A stretch of 64,000 nt of DNA. It comes from Mucilaginibacter inviolabilis (lineage in GTDB: Bacteria > Bacteroidota > Bacteroidia > Sphingobacteriales > Sphingobacteriaceae). The DNA is taken from positions 558,001-622,000 of the forward strand of contig NZ_JAANAT010000002.1 of assembly GCF_011089895.1 (NCBI RefSeq), read 5' to 3'. Below are positions 43,903 to 51,644 of the stretch, one piece after another. Below the pieces are notes generated by a model, which worked only from the letters and a program-made list of their open reading frames with translations, made no database searches and had not been told where the DNA came from. The position numbers were made by a program, and so were the translations under genes. Each line of letters begins with the position of its first letter. Position 1 is the stretch's first letter.

Positions 43903-46044
43903 CTACAAGTAATACGATATATCCTGATCGTCGGGACGGTCAAGACCTTGCTGTTCAATTTTGGATTGTTCGTCACCAGATTGCGTTTCCTCTTTTGAAA
44001 TATCTAAAGATTCATCTTTGATTTTTTCCAGTTCGCTAATTTCTTTTTCATGCTGTTTTGTACCGGTGTTGGCTGTATCTTCTTTGTTTTGAACTTTACT
44101 CGCGTCAACTTTTTCCATTTCCGATTTAATAAGCATGGCGATTTCAGCTTTGATCTGTTTATAATTTTCTTCCACATCTTCAGGGGAAACGTAACCTATA
44201 AGGGGAATAGCTTTGTATGCAGCTTCTTCTTTGGCAATTGCTTCATGATCGTTTTGAATTTCGCTATGAAATAATTTGAGGTTGATGCGTTCTTCGGGGT
44301 TATCGGCAACTATGCCGACAAATTCGCCCGATGACAGCGAAGCGATCTTTGATGCAGGTATAGCATAATCAAGTTGGGTGGCTTTGGAAAAAGAGGTATC
44401 GCTGCTATTGATCGTCAGGCTGTTTTTATCCTGAACAATCTTGCCAAAATTTTCAGACAATTTTTTTGCTGTATCGTTGGTAACCTGTCCACTGATAATA
44501 TTGCCTACTATCCCCGTGATCACGTCCGCTTGTTCGGCGCCATAATCCTTTTTAAGCTGGCTAAAATCCTGGACGGCAAGCGTAGTCGCTACCTTATTGC
44601 TTCGGGCTGTTGCGATTAGGCTATCCATATTATTAAAAAATATGGTTGGAAACTCGTCGAATATCAGGCTGCTTTTCAGTTTCCCTTTTTGATTGACCTG
44701 CTTGATCAGTCGTGAAATATACAGGGACAGTACTGCGCCATACGTTTGCAGCTTTTGAGGGTTGTTCCCGAGGCAGATGATCTTAGGCGCTTTAGGGTTG
44801 TTGAGGTCAAGGGTAAAATCGTTACCTGATAGCACGTAATAAAGTGTTGGCGAAGATAAACGGGAAAGGCCAATTTTGGCACTCGCAATTTGCCCCTCCA
44901 GTTGTGCTTTGGCGTTATTATTATAAGCCAATATAAAAGGATTGATCAGGGCTTGCACTTCTTCCTCACGCTGTAGGATTGCAAAAAGCTGTTCATAATC
45001 GGTCTGCATTAATTCAATCACGTGGGGAAGCGTACAATATTTACCATCCTCATACCTGCGTAAATACCATATTAGTGCCGTCAAAAAATTGATCGGGCTT
45101 TCGACAAAAAAGTCCCCCTGCTTACGTATCCACTCACGGTTAAGGCCCATCATGATCGTGCGGCTTGCTTCTGCCGCGTCGGTAATATCGAGCATCCCAT
45201 CAGGTTCAAGCGGATTACAGCGGTGCGAACGGTTGAGGTCATCAAAATTGATAACGTAAAAAGCAGGCTTCACCTGATAATTACCCTTGTACGTCATCAG
45301 TTTATTGTAAGCGATCTTGGAAAGGTCGTCAAACTTAAAATCATAAATTAGCATAGAAAATCCTTTCTTCAGGTGCTGATCTATCACATGCCTAATAACG
45401 TAGTAAGATTTACCTGCTCCGGGTGAACCCGACACCAAAAGGCTGCGCATGGGGTTAATTACGTTAATCCAACTATCCCTGACCTTACCTTTTAAATTAT
45501 ACTTAGCGGGTAGGTTGATGGAATATTCATTTTCAAGCAGTCTTTCTTCCTGGGGAAATGTTTCGTTATCAGTATTGAAAACGTCCTTGTTCAATTTGTC
45601 TTTGAGCAAGCGTGATAGCCAGGCACCGCCTGTTAGCATGAGCAGATAACCGATGCCGGTTAATATAATGTAGCAAGCGGCTATAACGTTGATACTGGCA
45701 GGGATATAAAAAAATAGTACACTTAGCCAATACAGCAACATCCCGCTTATGAGGTAAGCGAAAATGCTTTTATAGCCTATCTTTTCATCCTTACGACCCT
45801 TGATGCCTACTAATGAAATAGCCAGGCATAACAATGTTGCCAGTTTCGGCTTTATTATTCCATTAAATAAACCTGTTTTAGCGATATTGCTAATAATCCT
45901 GTCCGTAATGGTTGCCGTCCAATGCCATGCTTCAAAAGCATGGTAGCAGGTAATATAAAAATGTATGGTTAAAATAAAGATGCTGATCAGCCTCGTAAAA
46001 TCTACGATCTTTCTTAGACCCTGGGTATCTTCACCTGTGTTCAT
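43903..46044 (-). CDS. mobC: Conjugative coupling protein (VirD4/TraG-type, MobC-like)
   Basis: This is a 713-residue protein. Four hydrophobic segments occupy about residues 18-150. Walker A is LLVSGSPGAGKSYYVIRHV (about 201-219). Walker B is SSLIFDEFPTIFFNN (about 456-470), followed by ARSNKVATTLAVQDFSQLKK. The C-terminus is long and acidic. This is the type IV coupling protein that brings the relaxase-DNA complex to the secretion channel, called MobC in Bacteroides elements. It lies 50 bases after the relaxase gene and is the last gene of the mob operon. Confidence 0.92.
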   Translation of the reverse strand: MNTGEDTQGLRKIVDFTRLISIFILTIHFYITCYHAFEAWHWTATITDRIISNIAKTGLFNGIIKPKLATLLCLAISLVGIKGRKDEKIGYKSIFAYLISGMLLYWLSVLFFYIPASINVIAACYIILTGIGYLLMLTGGAWLSRLLKDKLNKDVFNTDNETFPQEERLLENEYSINLPAKYNLKGKVRDSWINVINPMRSLLVSGSPGAGKSYYVIRHVIDQHLKKGFSMLIYDFKFDDLSKIAYNKLMTYKGNYQVKPAFYVINFDDLNRSHRCNPLEPDGMLDITDAAEASRTIMMGLNREWIRKQGDFFVESPINFLTALIWYLRRYEDGKYCTLPHVIELMQTDYEQLFAILQREEEVQALINPFILAYNNNAKAQLEGQIASAKIGLSRLSSPTLYYVLSGNDFTLDLNNPKAPKIICLGNNPQKLQTYGAVLSLYISRLIKQVNQKGKLKSSLIFDEFPTIFFNNMDSLIATARSNKVATTLAVQDFSQLKKDYGAEQADVITGIVGNIISGQVTNDTAKKLSENFGKIVQDKNSLTINSSDTSFSKATQLDYAIPASKIASLSSGEFVGIVADNPEERINLKLFHSEIQNDHEAIAKEEAAYKAIPLIGYVSPEDVEENYKQIKAEIAMLIKSEMEKVDASKVQNKEDTANTGTKQHEKEISELEKIKDESLDISKEETQSGDEQSKIEQQGLDRPDDQDISYYL

Positions 46045-46094
46045 AATGTCCTCCTTAAACTTATCGTGTTGATTTTATTTTTATTTTTATTGAT

Positions 46095-47006
46095 TTAAAA
46101 TGTCAGGCCCTGATCCTCTTCCTGCTCTTTATTTTTTTTCTTCCTTTTTTTAATGGGAATATAAGGCGCTGCTTCGGCTTGAGCTTTGCCAAAAGAAAGC
46201 TTTATTTGATTGTCTGCGGAAATTGTCTTACACTCCGGTTTGATGTCTGGCCTGTATTGCGGATTGTTTTTGATGCGCTCGGTTCGCATGGCTACCCGTT
46301 CATCAAGCAAACCCTTTTTCTTGGCATTCGCATATTTGAAGGTTTCCTCAAACCCGCGGTCAAAGCCGAACTGCTCATCAAATACCCGTTCACCGGATTG
46401 TTTAAATGCAGAGCGGTCAAACTGGCCCATTCTGCGGGAATGCTCGGCATTTCTACCCTTAGAGTTATTCTTCGGACTAAGCTTGATCTTGTTGGTGATG
46501 TCCTTACGGCTTACAATGATCTGAATATGCATTTGTTCACCGGGTTTGCGCTCACCCCGTTTTTTCAACCCTTGTTTAACTTCAGGGTCGTTATGGCCGT
46601 AATAACGAAAGTTTTCAAGCTTGCCAAACCACAGCAAGTCTTTGCTGCTGTTAATGCCTGGGCGCTTAAAATTCTTCGCATACTCATCCATAACCTTGAT
46701 TGCGTAAGCTTTAAACAACTCTTTTGCGCTTTCGTCCCCATAGCGCTCCTTTAGCCAGGCGATTTCTTTTTGGCTCGGGCTAATGTTGAGCAGGAAAAAT
46801 TTGGCATCCTGTTTACTAAGTTTGGCAATGTTGTTGTCAATGGCCTGGGTCGTATCGAACGCTGAAATTGTCATGCGGTCCTGATTAAACCAAAGTTCCG
46901 GTTGGATTTCCTTGTCTATCCGGTTTTCTTTTTCCAGATAATGCACAAGGTCGTGGCTGCTGCCTTTATTGTCTGATGTTGGACTGTCTGTTATATTGAT
47001 GTACAT
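46095..47006 (-). CDS. mobB: Relaxase/mobilisation protein (MobB-like, DUF5712 type)
   Basis: This is a 303-residue protein starting MYINITDSPTSDNKGSSHDL, with a candidate tyrosine region (LVHYLEKENR). The segment GEQMHIQIIVSRKDITNKIK (about 149-168) carries the single-strand nuclease-type His motif, followed by NNSKGRNAEHSRRMGQFDRS. The C-terminus is Lys-rich (IPIKKRKKKNKEQEED). It matches the MobB-type relaxase found with BtgA-like proteins in Bacteroidetes. It would nick oriT, likely just upstream of the operon's 47550 gene. It lies 4 bases after that gene. Confidence 0.85.
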   Translation of the reverse strand: MYINITDSPTSDNKGSSHDLVHYLEKENRIDKEIQPELWFNQDRMTISAFDTTQAIDNNIAKLSKQDAKFFLLNISPSQKEIAWLKERYGDESAKELFKAYAIKVMDEYAKNFKRPGINSSKDLLWFGKLENFRYYGHNDPEVKQGLKKRGERKPGEQMHIQIIVSRKDITNKIKLSPKNNSKGRNAEHSRRMGQFDRSAFKQSGERVFDEQFGFDRGFEETFKYANAKKKGLLDERVAMRTERIKNNPQYRPDIKPECKTISADNQIKLSFGKAQAEAAPYIPIKKRKKKNKEQEEDQGLTF

Positions 47007-47010
47007 AGCT

Positions 47011-47550
47011 TTAAAGTTTTGAGATATGTTGTCGCGCTTCCTGTAATAAGGTTTCTTTATCTTTCGACGAGGCGTTCAGGCTTGCCTTATAGAAGTAATT
47101 CAGGATGTAAAGGAATTTCAGTTTAAGACTTTCCTTAGTATCAAGTTTATCGGCAATAGCTTTGAGTAGCTTTTCAATCTCAACAAATTGATTGCTCTGA
47201 CCGGATAGAATGTCTTTGTTTGCTTTTAATACCTGGCTGTTAAAACTATCAATGATCTTGATCTGTGAACTGACCATACGGTCAATTTCTACCTTGATGG
47301 GGATAAGGATTTTTTCTTCCTGTGCCCTGATGAACCGGATATAGGTATCGTGATTTTTGACCAGGGTGTTTTTTAATAAGTCGTCGTTGATATCTGCGGG
47401 ATCTTTCCCGGTCTTGCTAAAATATTCTAACATCTGGCCAAATATTTCGAGTTTGCCCCGCCCGAATTTTTTGGTCAGTTTGATGATCTTCTCATCAAGC
47501 GCGACAGGAAAACGTATCGTTTTAATATTGATGTCTTTTTGCTCTTTCAT
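47011..47550 (-). CDS. BfmA/BtgA-family mobilisation protein
   Basis: This is a 179-residue protein with an N-terminal ribbon-helix-helix-like start (INIKTIRFPVALDEKIIKLT) followed by KKFGRGKLEIFGQMLEYFSK, then a long helical region. The pattern matches the BfmA/BtgA accessory proteins that bind oriT and assist the relaxase. It sits directly downstream of the palindrome-rich region 47567-47640, which suits an oriT-binding protein. Confidence 0.85.
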   Translation of the reverse strand: MKEQKDINIKTIRFPVALDEKIIKLTKKFGRGKLEIFGQMLEYFSKTGKDPADINDDLLKNTLVKNHDTYIRFIRAQEEKILIPIKVEIDRMVSSQIKIIDSFNSQVLKANKDILSGQSNQFVEIEKLLKAIADKLDTKESLKLKFLYILNYFYKASLNASSKDKETLLQEARQHISKL

Positions 47551-47566
47551 AAGAATTTACTGTCTT

Positions 47567-47640
47567 TGTATACACCACTGTATACATTTTTCCGGCCTGC
47601 CGGTACTTTACGAGCCATAATGTATACCCGGAGTATACAT
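47567..47640. promoter_or_regulatory. oriT or operator candidate: TGTATACA palindromes and hairpins
   Basis: Two copies of the palindrome TGTATACA lie at 47567-47574 and 47579-47586. A GC stem CCGGC-CT-GCCGG is at 47592-47603. A perfect inverted repeat ATGTATAC-CCGGA-GTATACAT is at 47620-47640. All lie in the 210-base gap upstream of the BtgA-like and relaxase genes, the usual place for oriT or an autoregulatory operator. Confidence 0.6.
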
Positions 47641-47737
47641 CAAACCCCATTTCCAGGGCAAATGGCAAGCGAATAGGGCCACTGCCCAATTCCCGCTTGC
47701 TCCAATTTTTCTTTGAAAAATAGGACGCTCTTAACCG

Positions 47738-47762
47738 CATATCGGGCTGTCGCCCGTATGCT
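47738..47762. other. Hairpin downstream of the wHTH gene
   Basis: GCATATCGGGC pairs with GCCCGTATGC around TGTC. It touches the stop of the minus-strand gene ending at 47761. It lacks a T-run, so it may be a weak terminator or part of the transfer origin. Confidence 0.45.
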
Positions 47763-48042
47763 ATTTGAGCAGCGCCACGCTACTTGCACCGTTGGGGTCA
47801 TAGCTTGGTTGATAATCAATGTAGCCGCGGGCTACGAGTCCTTTGATACATTTATGGTAGGTCGCTATGGACTTGATGCGCGAAAAGCGCATCAGCTTTT
47901 TGCGGTTGACCTGGAAGTGATCGCCGGGCTTATCAGGGCTGTAATAGAACATGGCCATGTATAAGCTTATATGGGACGGCAGCAAACGATCATCGTTTGC
48001 CGCCTTCTGTAGAAAACGGTCTGCCTGTTGTGCTAATTTCAT
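47761..48042 (-). CDS. Winged-helix-like small protein of the mob operon
   Basis: This is a 93-residue protein with an N-terminal helical region (MKLAQQADRFLQKAANDDRL). It contains RKKLMRFSRIKSIATYHKCI followed by KGLVARGYIDYQPSYDPNGA, which reads as a helix-turn-helix plus wing. Similar proteins sit beside the excisionase-like gene in many Bacteroides ICEs. It probably regulates mobilisation or excision. It starts 4 bases after the excisionase-like gene. Confidence 0.75.
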   Translation of the reverse strand: MKLAQQADRFLQKAANDDRLLPSHISLYMAMFYYSPDKPGDHFQVNRKKLMRFSRIKSIATYHKCIKGLVARGYIDYQPSYDPNGASSVALLK

Positions 48043-48046
48043 CGGC

Positions 48047-48325
48047 TTAGTTTTTATGAATGTTTTTTTCGAGGATTTTTACAATATCATCGTACCTGTA
48101 ATAATGGATATTGCCGATTTGGGTATAGGTAAGCGTGCCATTGATACGTAAGTTCTGCAAGGTGCCGGGCGCTATTTTTAACAACTTACGTACTTCAATA
48201 CTTCTTAACCATTGTTTAGCGGGTTTTTCGGTGGATGCACTGATGCCGAGGGCCCTTAATTCTGCAAACAATTCGGTCTTGAACTGTTCCAGGTCTTGTT
48301 TGGTGATTAAATCTAAAGGTGTCAT
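48047..48325 (-). CDS. Excisionase-like helix-turn-helix protein (Xis/HTH_17 type)
   Basis: This is a 92-residue protein with a coiled N-terminus (ITKQDLEQFKTELFAELRAL) and a MerR/excisionase-like domain (WLRSIEVRKLLKIAPGTLQN, LRINGTLTYTQIGNIHYYRY, DDIVKILEKN). Position at the head of the mob operon and the domain type suggest a recombination directionality factor or its regulator. It lies about 86 bases downstream of the TTTAGGGATATCCCTAAA palindrome. Confidence 0.8.
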   Translation of the reverse strand: MTPLDLITKQDLEQFKTELFAELRALGISASTEKPAKQWLRSIEVRKLLKIAPGTLQNLRINGTLTYTQIGNIHYYRYDDIVKILEKNIHKN

Positions 48326-48394
48326 ATTTTTCTTTTTGCATTACAGGTCATCCCTGCGGTTAAATGCAAATAAAAGAAGGGTAGGAAGATAAAC

Positions 48395-48420
48395 TTGAGT
48401 CATTTAGGGATATCCCTAAA
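48395..48420 (-). promoter_or_regulatory. Shared palindromic site upstream of the mob operon
   Basis: The perfect 18-bp palindrome TTTAGGGATATCCCTAAA (48403-48420) is followed on the minus strand by ATGACTCAA. Its core and flank repeat the site upstream of the tra operon (22618-22640), and the distance to the first start codon is similar (about 86 versus 95 bases). Confidence 0.78.
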
Positions 48421-48462
48421 ATAAATTTATAGATAGATAAGTAAGTTGTCTATATTGTATTC

Positions 48463-49290
48463 ATGATAGAAGTAGGGGAAGCGGTACAAGGTTCATTCGA
48501 TGATTTGGAAATGCCCGAAACGCTCTATAAGTATAGAGATTGGCGGGATATGAATCATCGTAGGATGATTTCACATCGTGAGGTTTTCTTCGCCTCTCCA
48601 AGTTCGTTTGAAGATAAATTAGATTGCAAAAATCCGACAAGGTGGGATTTGTTAACCTACGGTGAAATTTTAGATAAATATTACCATGATTGCCCGCAAT
48701 TACATCCGAACTTTACCAACGAAGAAAGGGTGTCGTTTGCTATTGATTGGGCAAATCATACAATGGTCAATAATAAGGAGTATGTTGACGAGCAACAGAA
48801 GAAAACATTTAAAGAATTTGATGCTTTTTCGGGTGTGCTAAGTTTAACTGCGTATCCAAAGGAAGAAACCATGTGGAATAAATACAGCATTAATCATAGT
48901 GGATTTTGCATTGGCTTTGACCCAAAGATAATGTTAAGAGGATTAGGAACAGGGGGTGGTATTGTACATTATGATGATGAACTTCCAGTAATTCATCCTT
49001 CCCCAAAGCATAGCCACATGCAACAAACTATATTTCAGATATTTTTTAAACTGCGGGAATGGGAATTTGAAAAAGAATATCGGGCCTATAAATTCCGGCC
49101 TTATCCTTTAACAATTGGGGATCGGGCCGTTGTTGTTCCTCCGGAGGCATTTAAAGAATTAATTTTAGGTGCGAATATGAGCGAAGAAAATGAGCAGTTA
49201 GTAATCAGTTCAATACCCCAACAAATAAATCATATCCGCTTAAAAAAGGCATTTCTTGAAAATGTAGGCATTGTAATCAAGGATATTTGA
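48463..49290 (+). CDS. DUF2971-domain protein
   Basis: This is a 275-residue soluble protein with the DUF2971 pattern: ETLYKYRDW near residue 20, EVFFASPSSFEDKLDCKNP (about 41-59), LSLTAYPKEETMWNKYSINH...GFCIGFDP (about 126-153), and EFEKEYRAYKF (about 198-208). Proteins of this family are often found in accessory islands and some are linked to anti-phage functions; the activity is not established. It is the first gene of the AT-rich island right of the mob operon. Confidence 0.85.
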   Translation: MIEVGEAVQGSFDDLEMPETLYKYRDWRDMNHRRMISHREVFFASPSSFEDKLDCKNPTRWDLLTYGEILDKYYHDCPQLHPNFTNEERVSFAIDWANHTMVNNKEYVDEQQKKTFKEFDAFSGVLSLTAYPKEETMWNKYSINHSGFCIGFDPKIMLRGLGTGGGIVHYDDELPVIHPSPKHSHMQQTIFQIFFKLREWEFEKEYRAYKFRPYPLTIGDRAVVVPPEAFKELILGANMSEENEQLVISSIPQQINHIRLKKAFLENVGIVIKDI

Positions 49291-49509
49291 CTATTTTTTA
49301 TCCTGTTGCCATTGGTAAATCGCGTCAATTAAACTATTCAGTTTGCTTTTAAACAATTCAAAATTTAGCCTGTCTAATTTCTTAATGCCGCTACCTCTTC
49401 CGGTATAGGCAAACATAAACCATTTGAAAAGCTCTTCTTCAATAGGGTCAAACGGTTCATTACCAAATAATTCTTCCAGCTTTTCTAAAAGTGGATGGTT
49501 ACTTTCCAT
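49291..49509 (-). CDS. Small hypothetical acidic protein (72 aa)
   Basis: This is a 72-residue acidic, helical protein (MESNHPLLEKLEELFGNEPF). It abuts the stop of the DUF2971 gene and is divergent from the XRE gene across a 137-base gap containing a strong inverted repeat. It may be controlled by the XRE protein. Unknown family. Confidence 0.6.
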   Translation of the reverse strand: MESNHPLLEKLEELFGNEPFDPIEEELFKWFMFAYTGRGSGIKKLDRLNFELFKSKLNSLIDAIYQWQQDKK

Positions 49510-49569
49510 ATACGAATGTATTTAGCTGTTTAAATTGAAATTAAACTTGTTATCGGCTTCGTAAGCAAG

Positions 49570-49605
49570 TTAACTATTGTTGTGTTTTGGCACAACAATA
49601 GTTAA
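49570..49605. promoter_or_regulatory. Perfect 15-bp inverted repeat between divergent genes (operator candidate)
   Basis: The arm at 49570-49584 is the exact complement of CACAACAATAGTTAA at 49591-49605, around TTTTGG. It lies 42 bases before the XRE gene and 61 bases before the divergent 72-residue gene. The length and symmetry suit a dimeric repressor such as the adjacent XRE protein. Confidence 0.7.
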
Positions 49606-49646
49606 TTTTATATTATTTCAATTTTCCTAATTATTTACATAATGAA

Positions 49647-49883
49647 ATGGTTAGCGAAACAGACAAGGGAATATTAATACAATTCGGAAAACGCCTTAAA
49701 TCTTTAAGAGAGGCTAAAAAGCTGACCTTACGGAAAATGGCTTTATTGTGTAATGTAGAATACGCCGACATTCAACGCTATGAAAACGGGAAATTAAATA
49801 TCACGCTGCTCTCTACTGCGGAATTGGCTAAGGCATTGGAGGTTGAACCTAAAGATTTATTGGATTTTCTGCAAAAAAATTGA
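49647..49883 (+). CDS. XRE-family transcriptional regulator
   Basis: This is a 78-residue protein that is essentially one helix-turn-helix domain (FGKRLKSLREAKKLTLRKMA, LLCNVEYADIQRYENGKLNI, TLLSTAELAKALEVEPKDLL). Size and architecture resemble controller proteins of defence or restriction-modification systems. The inverted repeat at 49570-49605 is a likely binding site. It lies 117 bases upstream of the TcmP gene and on the same strand, suggesting control of that system. Confidence 0.88.
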   Translation: MVSETDKGILIQFGKRLKSLREAKKLTLRKMALLCNVEYADIQRYENGKLNITLLSTAELAKALEVEPKDLLDFLQKN

Positions 49884-50000
49884 ATAAGGCTAATATTGCC
49901 ATCGATCCTATCGAGTATATAAAGTTCGATTACAGTTAAAATATAATATATTTATAAAATTAAGTTCTGCTTAATTGCCTGTAACCGCTTATCACAATAT

Positions 50001-50861
50001 ATGGGAACTGCTAAATATAACCCGATCATCGAAGTTAATGACGATGGCCTTGAAACGCCAGAAGTTGGTGAATGGGGCTTAGAAAAATATCGTCTTGTTG
50101 GTCACTATGCGGATTTGTTTACTTCAACGATGAAAACAAAATGGGAAAACTTGGTCTATATCGATCTGTTTTCATCCAGCGGCTATGCCAAAATTGAAAC
50201 GACCGGAAAAATCGTGAAAACTTCGGCCATGATAGCACTTTCATTACCTAATCAATTTACAAAATATATTTTTTGTGATGAAAATGAAACGCTTATCAAA
50301 GCTTTAGAAACGAGGGTAAAACGCGATTATCCACATTTAAGTCCTATATATATTCATGGGAACTGCAATAATAAAATACAGGAAATAATAGAGCACATTC
50401 CGCAGTATAGCAAAACCAACCGCGTACTAAGTTTTTGTTTTGTTGACCCTTTTGCACTGGAAATTCATTTGCAAACACTCAAAATGCTTGGCAAATTAAG
50501 AATGGATTTTTTGGTTTTGATAGCAACCGGAATGGCTGCTAAAAGAAACGAAATTAATTATCATAAGCCTACCAATAAAACTATTGAAAATTTCCTTGAC
50601 GACCCAAACTGGCGAAATGACTATAAGGGTGATATTGATACAGCAGATCAGACTTTTACGCAATTTATCACTAAAAGGCTTAAAGACGGTTTTAAATTGT
50701 TAGATTACAATGAAGTTGAGGATTTTCACCCGGTTAAATACAGACACAAAGGTAAATCTGTATTATTGTATCATTTAGCGTTTTTCTCAAAAGATAAGCA
50801 AGGAAATAAATTTTGGAACATTGCAAAAAATTACGGCAATGAACAAACTTCTTTGTTTTGA
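50001..50861 (+). CDS. tcmP: Three-Cys-motif partner protein TcmP, copy 1
   Basis: This is a 286-residue protein matching TcmP. It has WGLEKYRLVGHYADLFTSTM (about 25-44) and a nucleotide- or SAM-binding-like strand-loop YIDLFSSSGYAKIE (about 53-66). The next blocks are GNCNNKIQEIIEHI (about 120-133) and FCFVDPFALEIHLQTLKML (about 147-165). The loop is degenerate compared with the FDGFAGSG of copy 2. TcmP proteins are encoded beside a three-Cys-motif protein, as here (24 bases downstream). Their biochemical role is not established. Confidence 0.85.
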   Translation: MGTAKYNPIIEVNDDGLETPEVGEWGLEKYRLVGHYADLFTSTMKTKWENLVYIDLFSSSGYAKIETTGKIVKTSAMIALSLPNQFTKYIFCDENETLIKALETRVKRDYPHLSPIYIHGNCNNKIQEIIEHIPQYSKTNRVLSFCFVDPFALEIHLQTLKMLGKLRMDFLVLIATGMAAKRNEINYHKPTNKTIENFLDDPNWRNDYKGDIDTADQTFTQFITKRLKDGFKLLDYNEVEDFHPVKYRHKGKSVLLYHLAFFSKDKQGNKFWNIAKNYGNEQTSLF

Positions 50862-50885
50862 CTAAAATAATTAGCAAATTAGCAT

Positions 50886-51644
50886 ATGGCTGAATCAACA
50901 ATAGAATGGACTGAACTAACCTGGAACCCTGTTACTGGTTGTAAAAAGATCAGTCCAGGATGTAAATTTTGCTATGCAGAAGTTATGTCAAGGCGATTAA
51001 AGGCAATGGGGGTTGAAAAATATAAGGATGGTTTTAAGATTAGAATACATCCCGAATCGTTAAACATCCCTTTTACTTGGAAAAAACCTAAAGTGGTTTT
51101 TGTAAATTCCATGAGTGATTTATTTCACGATGAGATCCCGTTGGAATTTATAAAAGCAGTCTTTTCGGTAATGAATGCCACTCCGCAACATACTTATCAA
51201 GTATTGACTAAAAGATCTGATAGGTTGTTATCCATAGCAGCAGAACTAAATTGGACTTCAAATATATGGATGGGGGTATCTGTCGAAAATGAAAAATACG
51301 TCCAGCGTGTTATAGAATTAAGTCAAACACCCGCAAAGACAAAGTTTTTATCTGTTGAGCCGTTACTTGGCCCTGTTAGAAATCTTCCCCTTGAAAATAT
51401 TAATTGGGTAATTGTCGGTGGCGAGTCCGGTCATGGAGCAAGACCTGTTAAATATGAATGGATAGAATCCGTGCGTCTGCAATGTGAAGATCATAACGTG
51501 CCGTTTTTCTTTAAACAGTGGGGCAAACCTAAATTTAACGTTAATTCCAATGATCCCACGATTGATAAATTACATCCGCGCCATGCAAAAGGTGGCTGTG
51601 AACTTGATGGCAAAATATACCGGGAATTGCCAGTAATGGCATAG
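50886..51644 (+). CDS. Three-Cys-motif protein, phage Gp37/Gp68 (DUF5131) family
   Basis: This is a 252-residue protein with W-x5-W-NPVTGCKKISPGCKFCYAE, giving a CX6CX2C cluster at Cys19, Cys26 and Cys29. The other blocks are VFVNSMSDLFHDEIPLEFI (about 80-98), KFLSVEPLLGPV (about 155-166) and WVIVGGESGHGARPV. This is the Gp37/Gp68 (PF07505, DUF5131) family, which resembles radical-SAM proteins by its Cys cluster and probably binds an Fe-S cluster. It lies between two tcmP genes, same strand as the first and convergent with the second (stops adjacent). Confidence 0.9.
   Translation: MAESTIEWTELTWNPVTGCKKISPGCKFCYAEVMSRRLKAMGVEKYKDGFKIRIHPESLNIPFTWKKPKVVFVNSMSDLFHDEIPLEFIKAVFSVMNATPQHTYQVLTKRSDRLLSIAAELNWTSNIWMGVSVENEKYVQRVIELSQTPAKTKFLSVEPLLGPVRNLPLENINWVIVGGESGHGARPVKYEWIESVRLQCEDHNVPFFFKQWGKPKFNVNSNDPTIDKLHPRHAKGGCELDGKIYRELPVMA

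Noticed and set aside
47522..47740. 72-codon minus-strand frame across the oriT-like region
   Set aside because: It overlaps the BtgA-like gene start and the palindromes; the symmetric DNA rather than coding pressure explains the frame.
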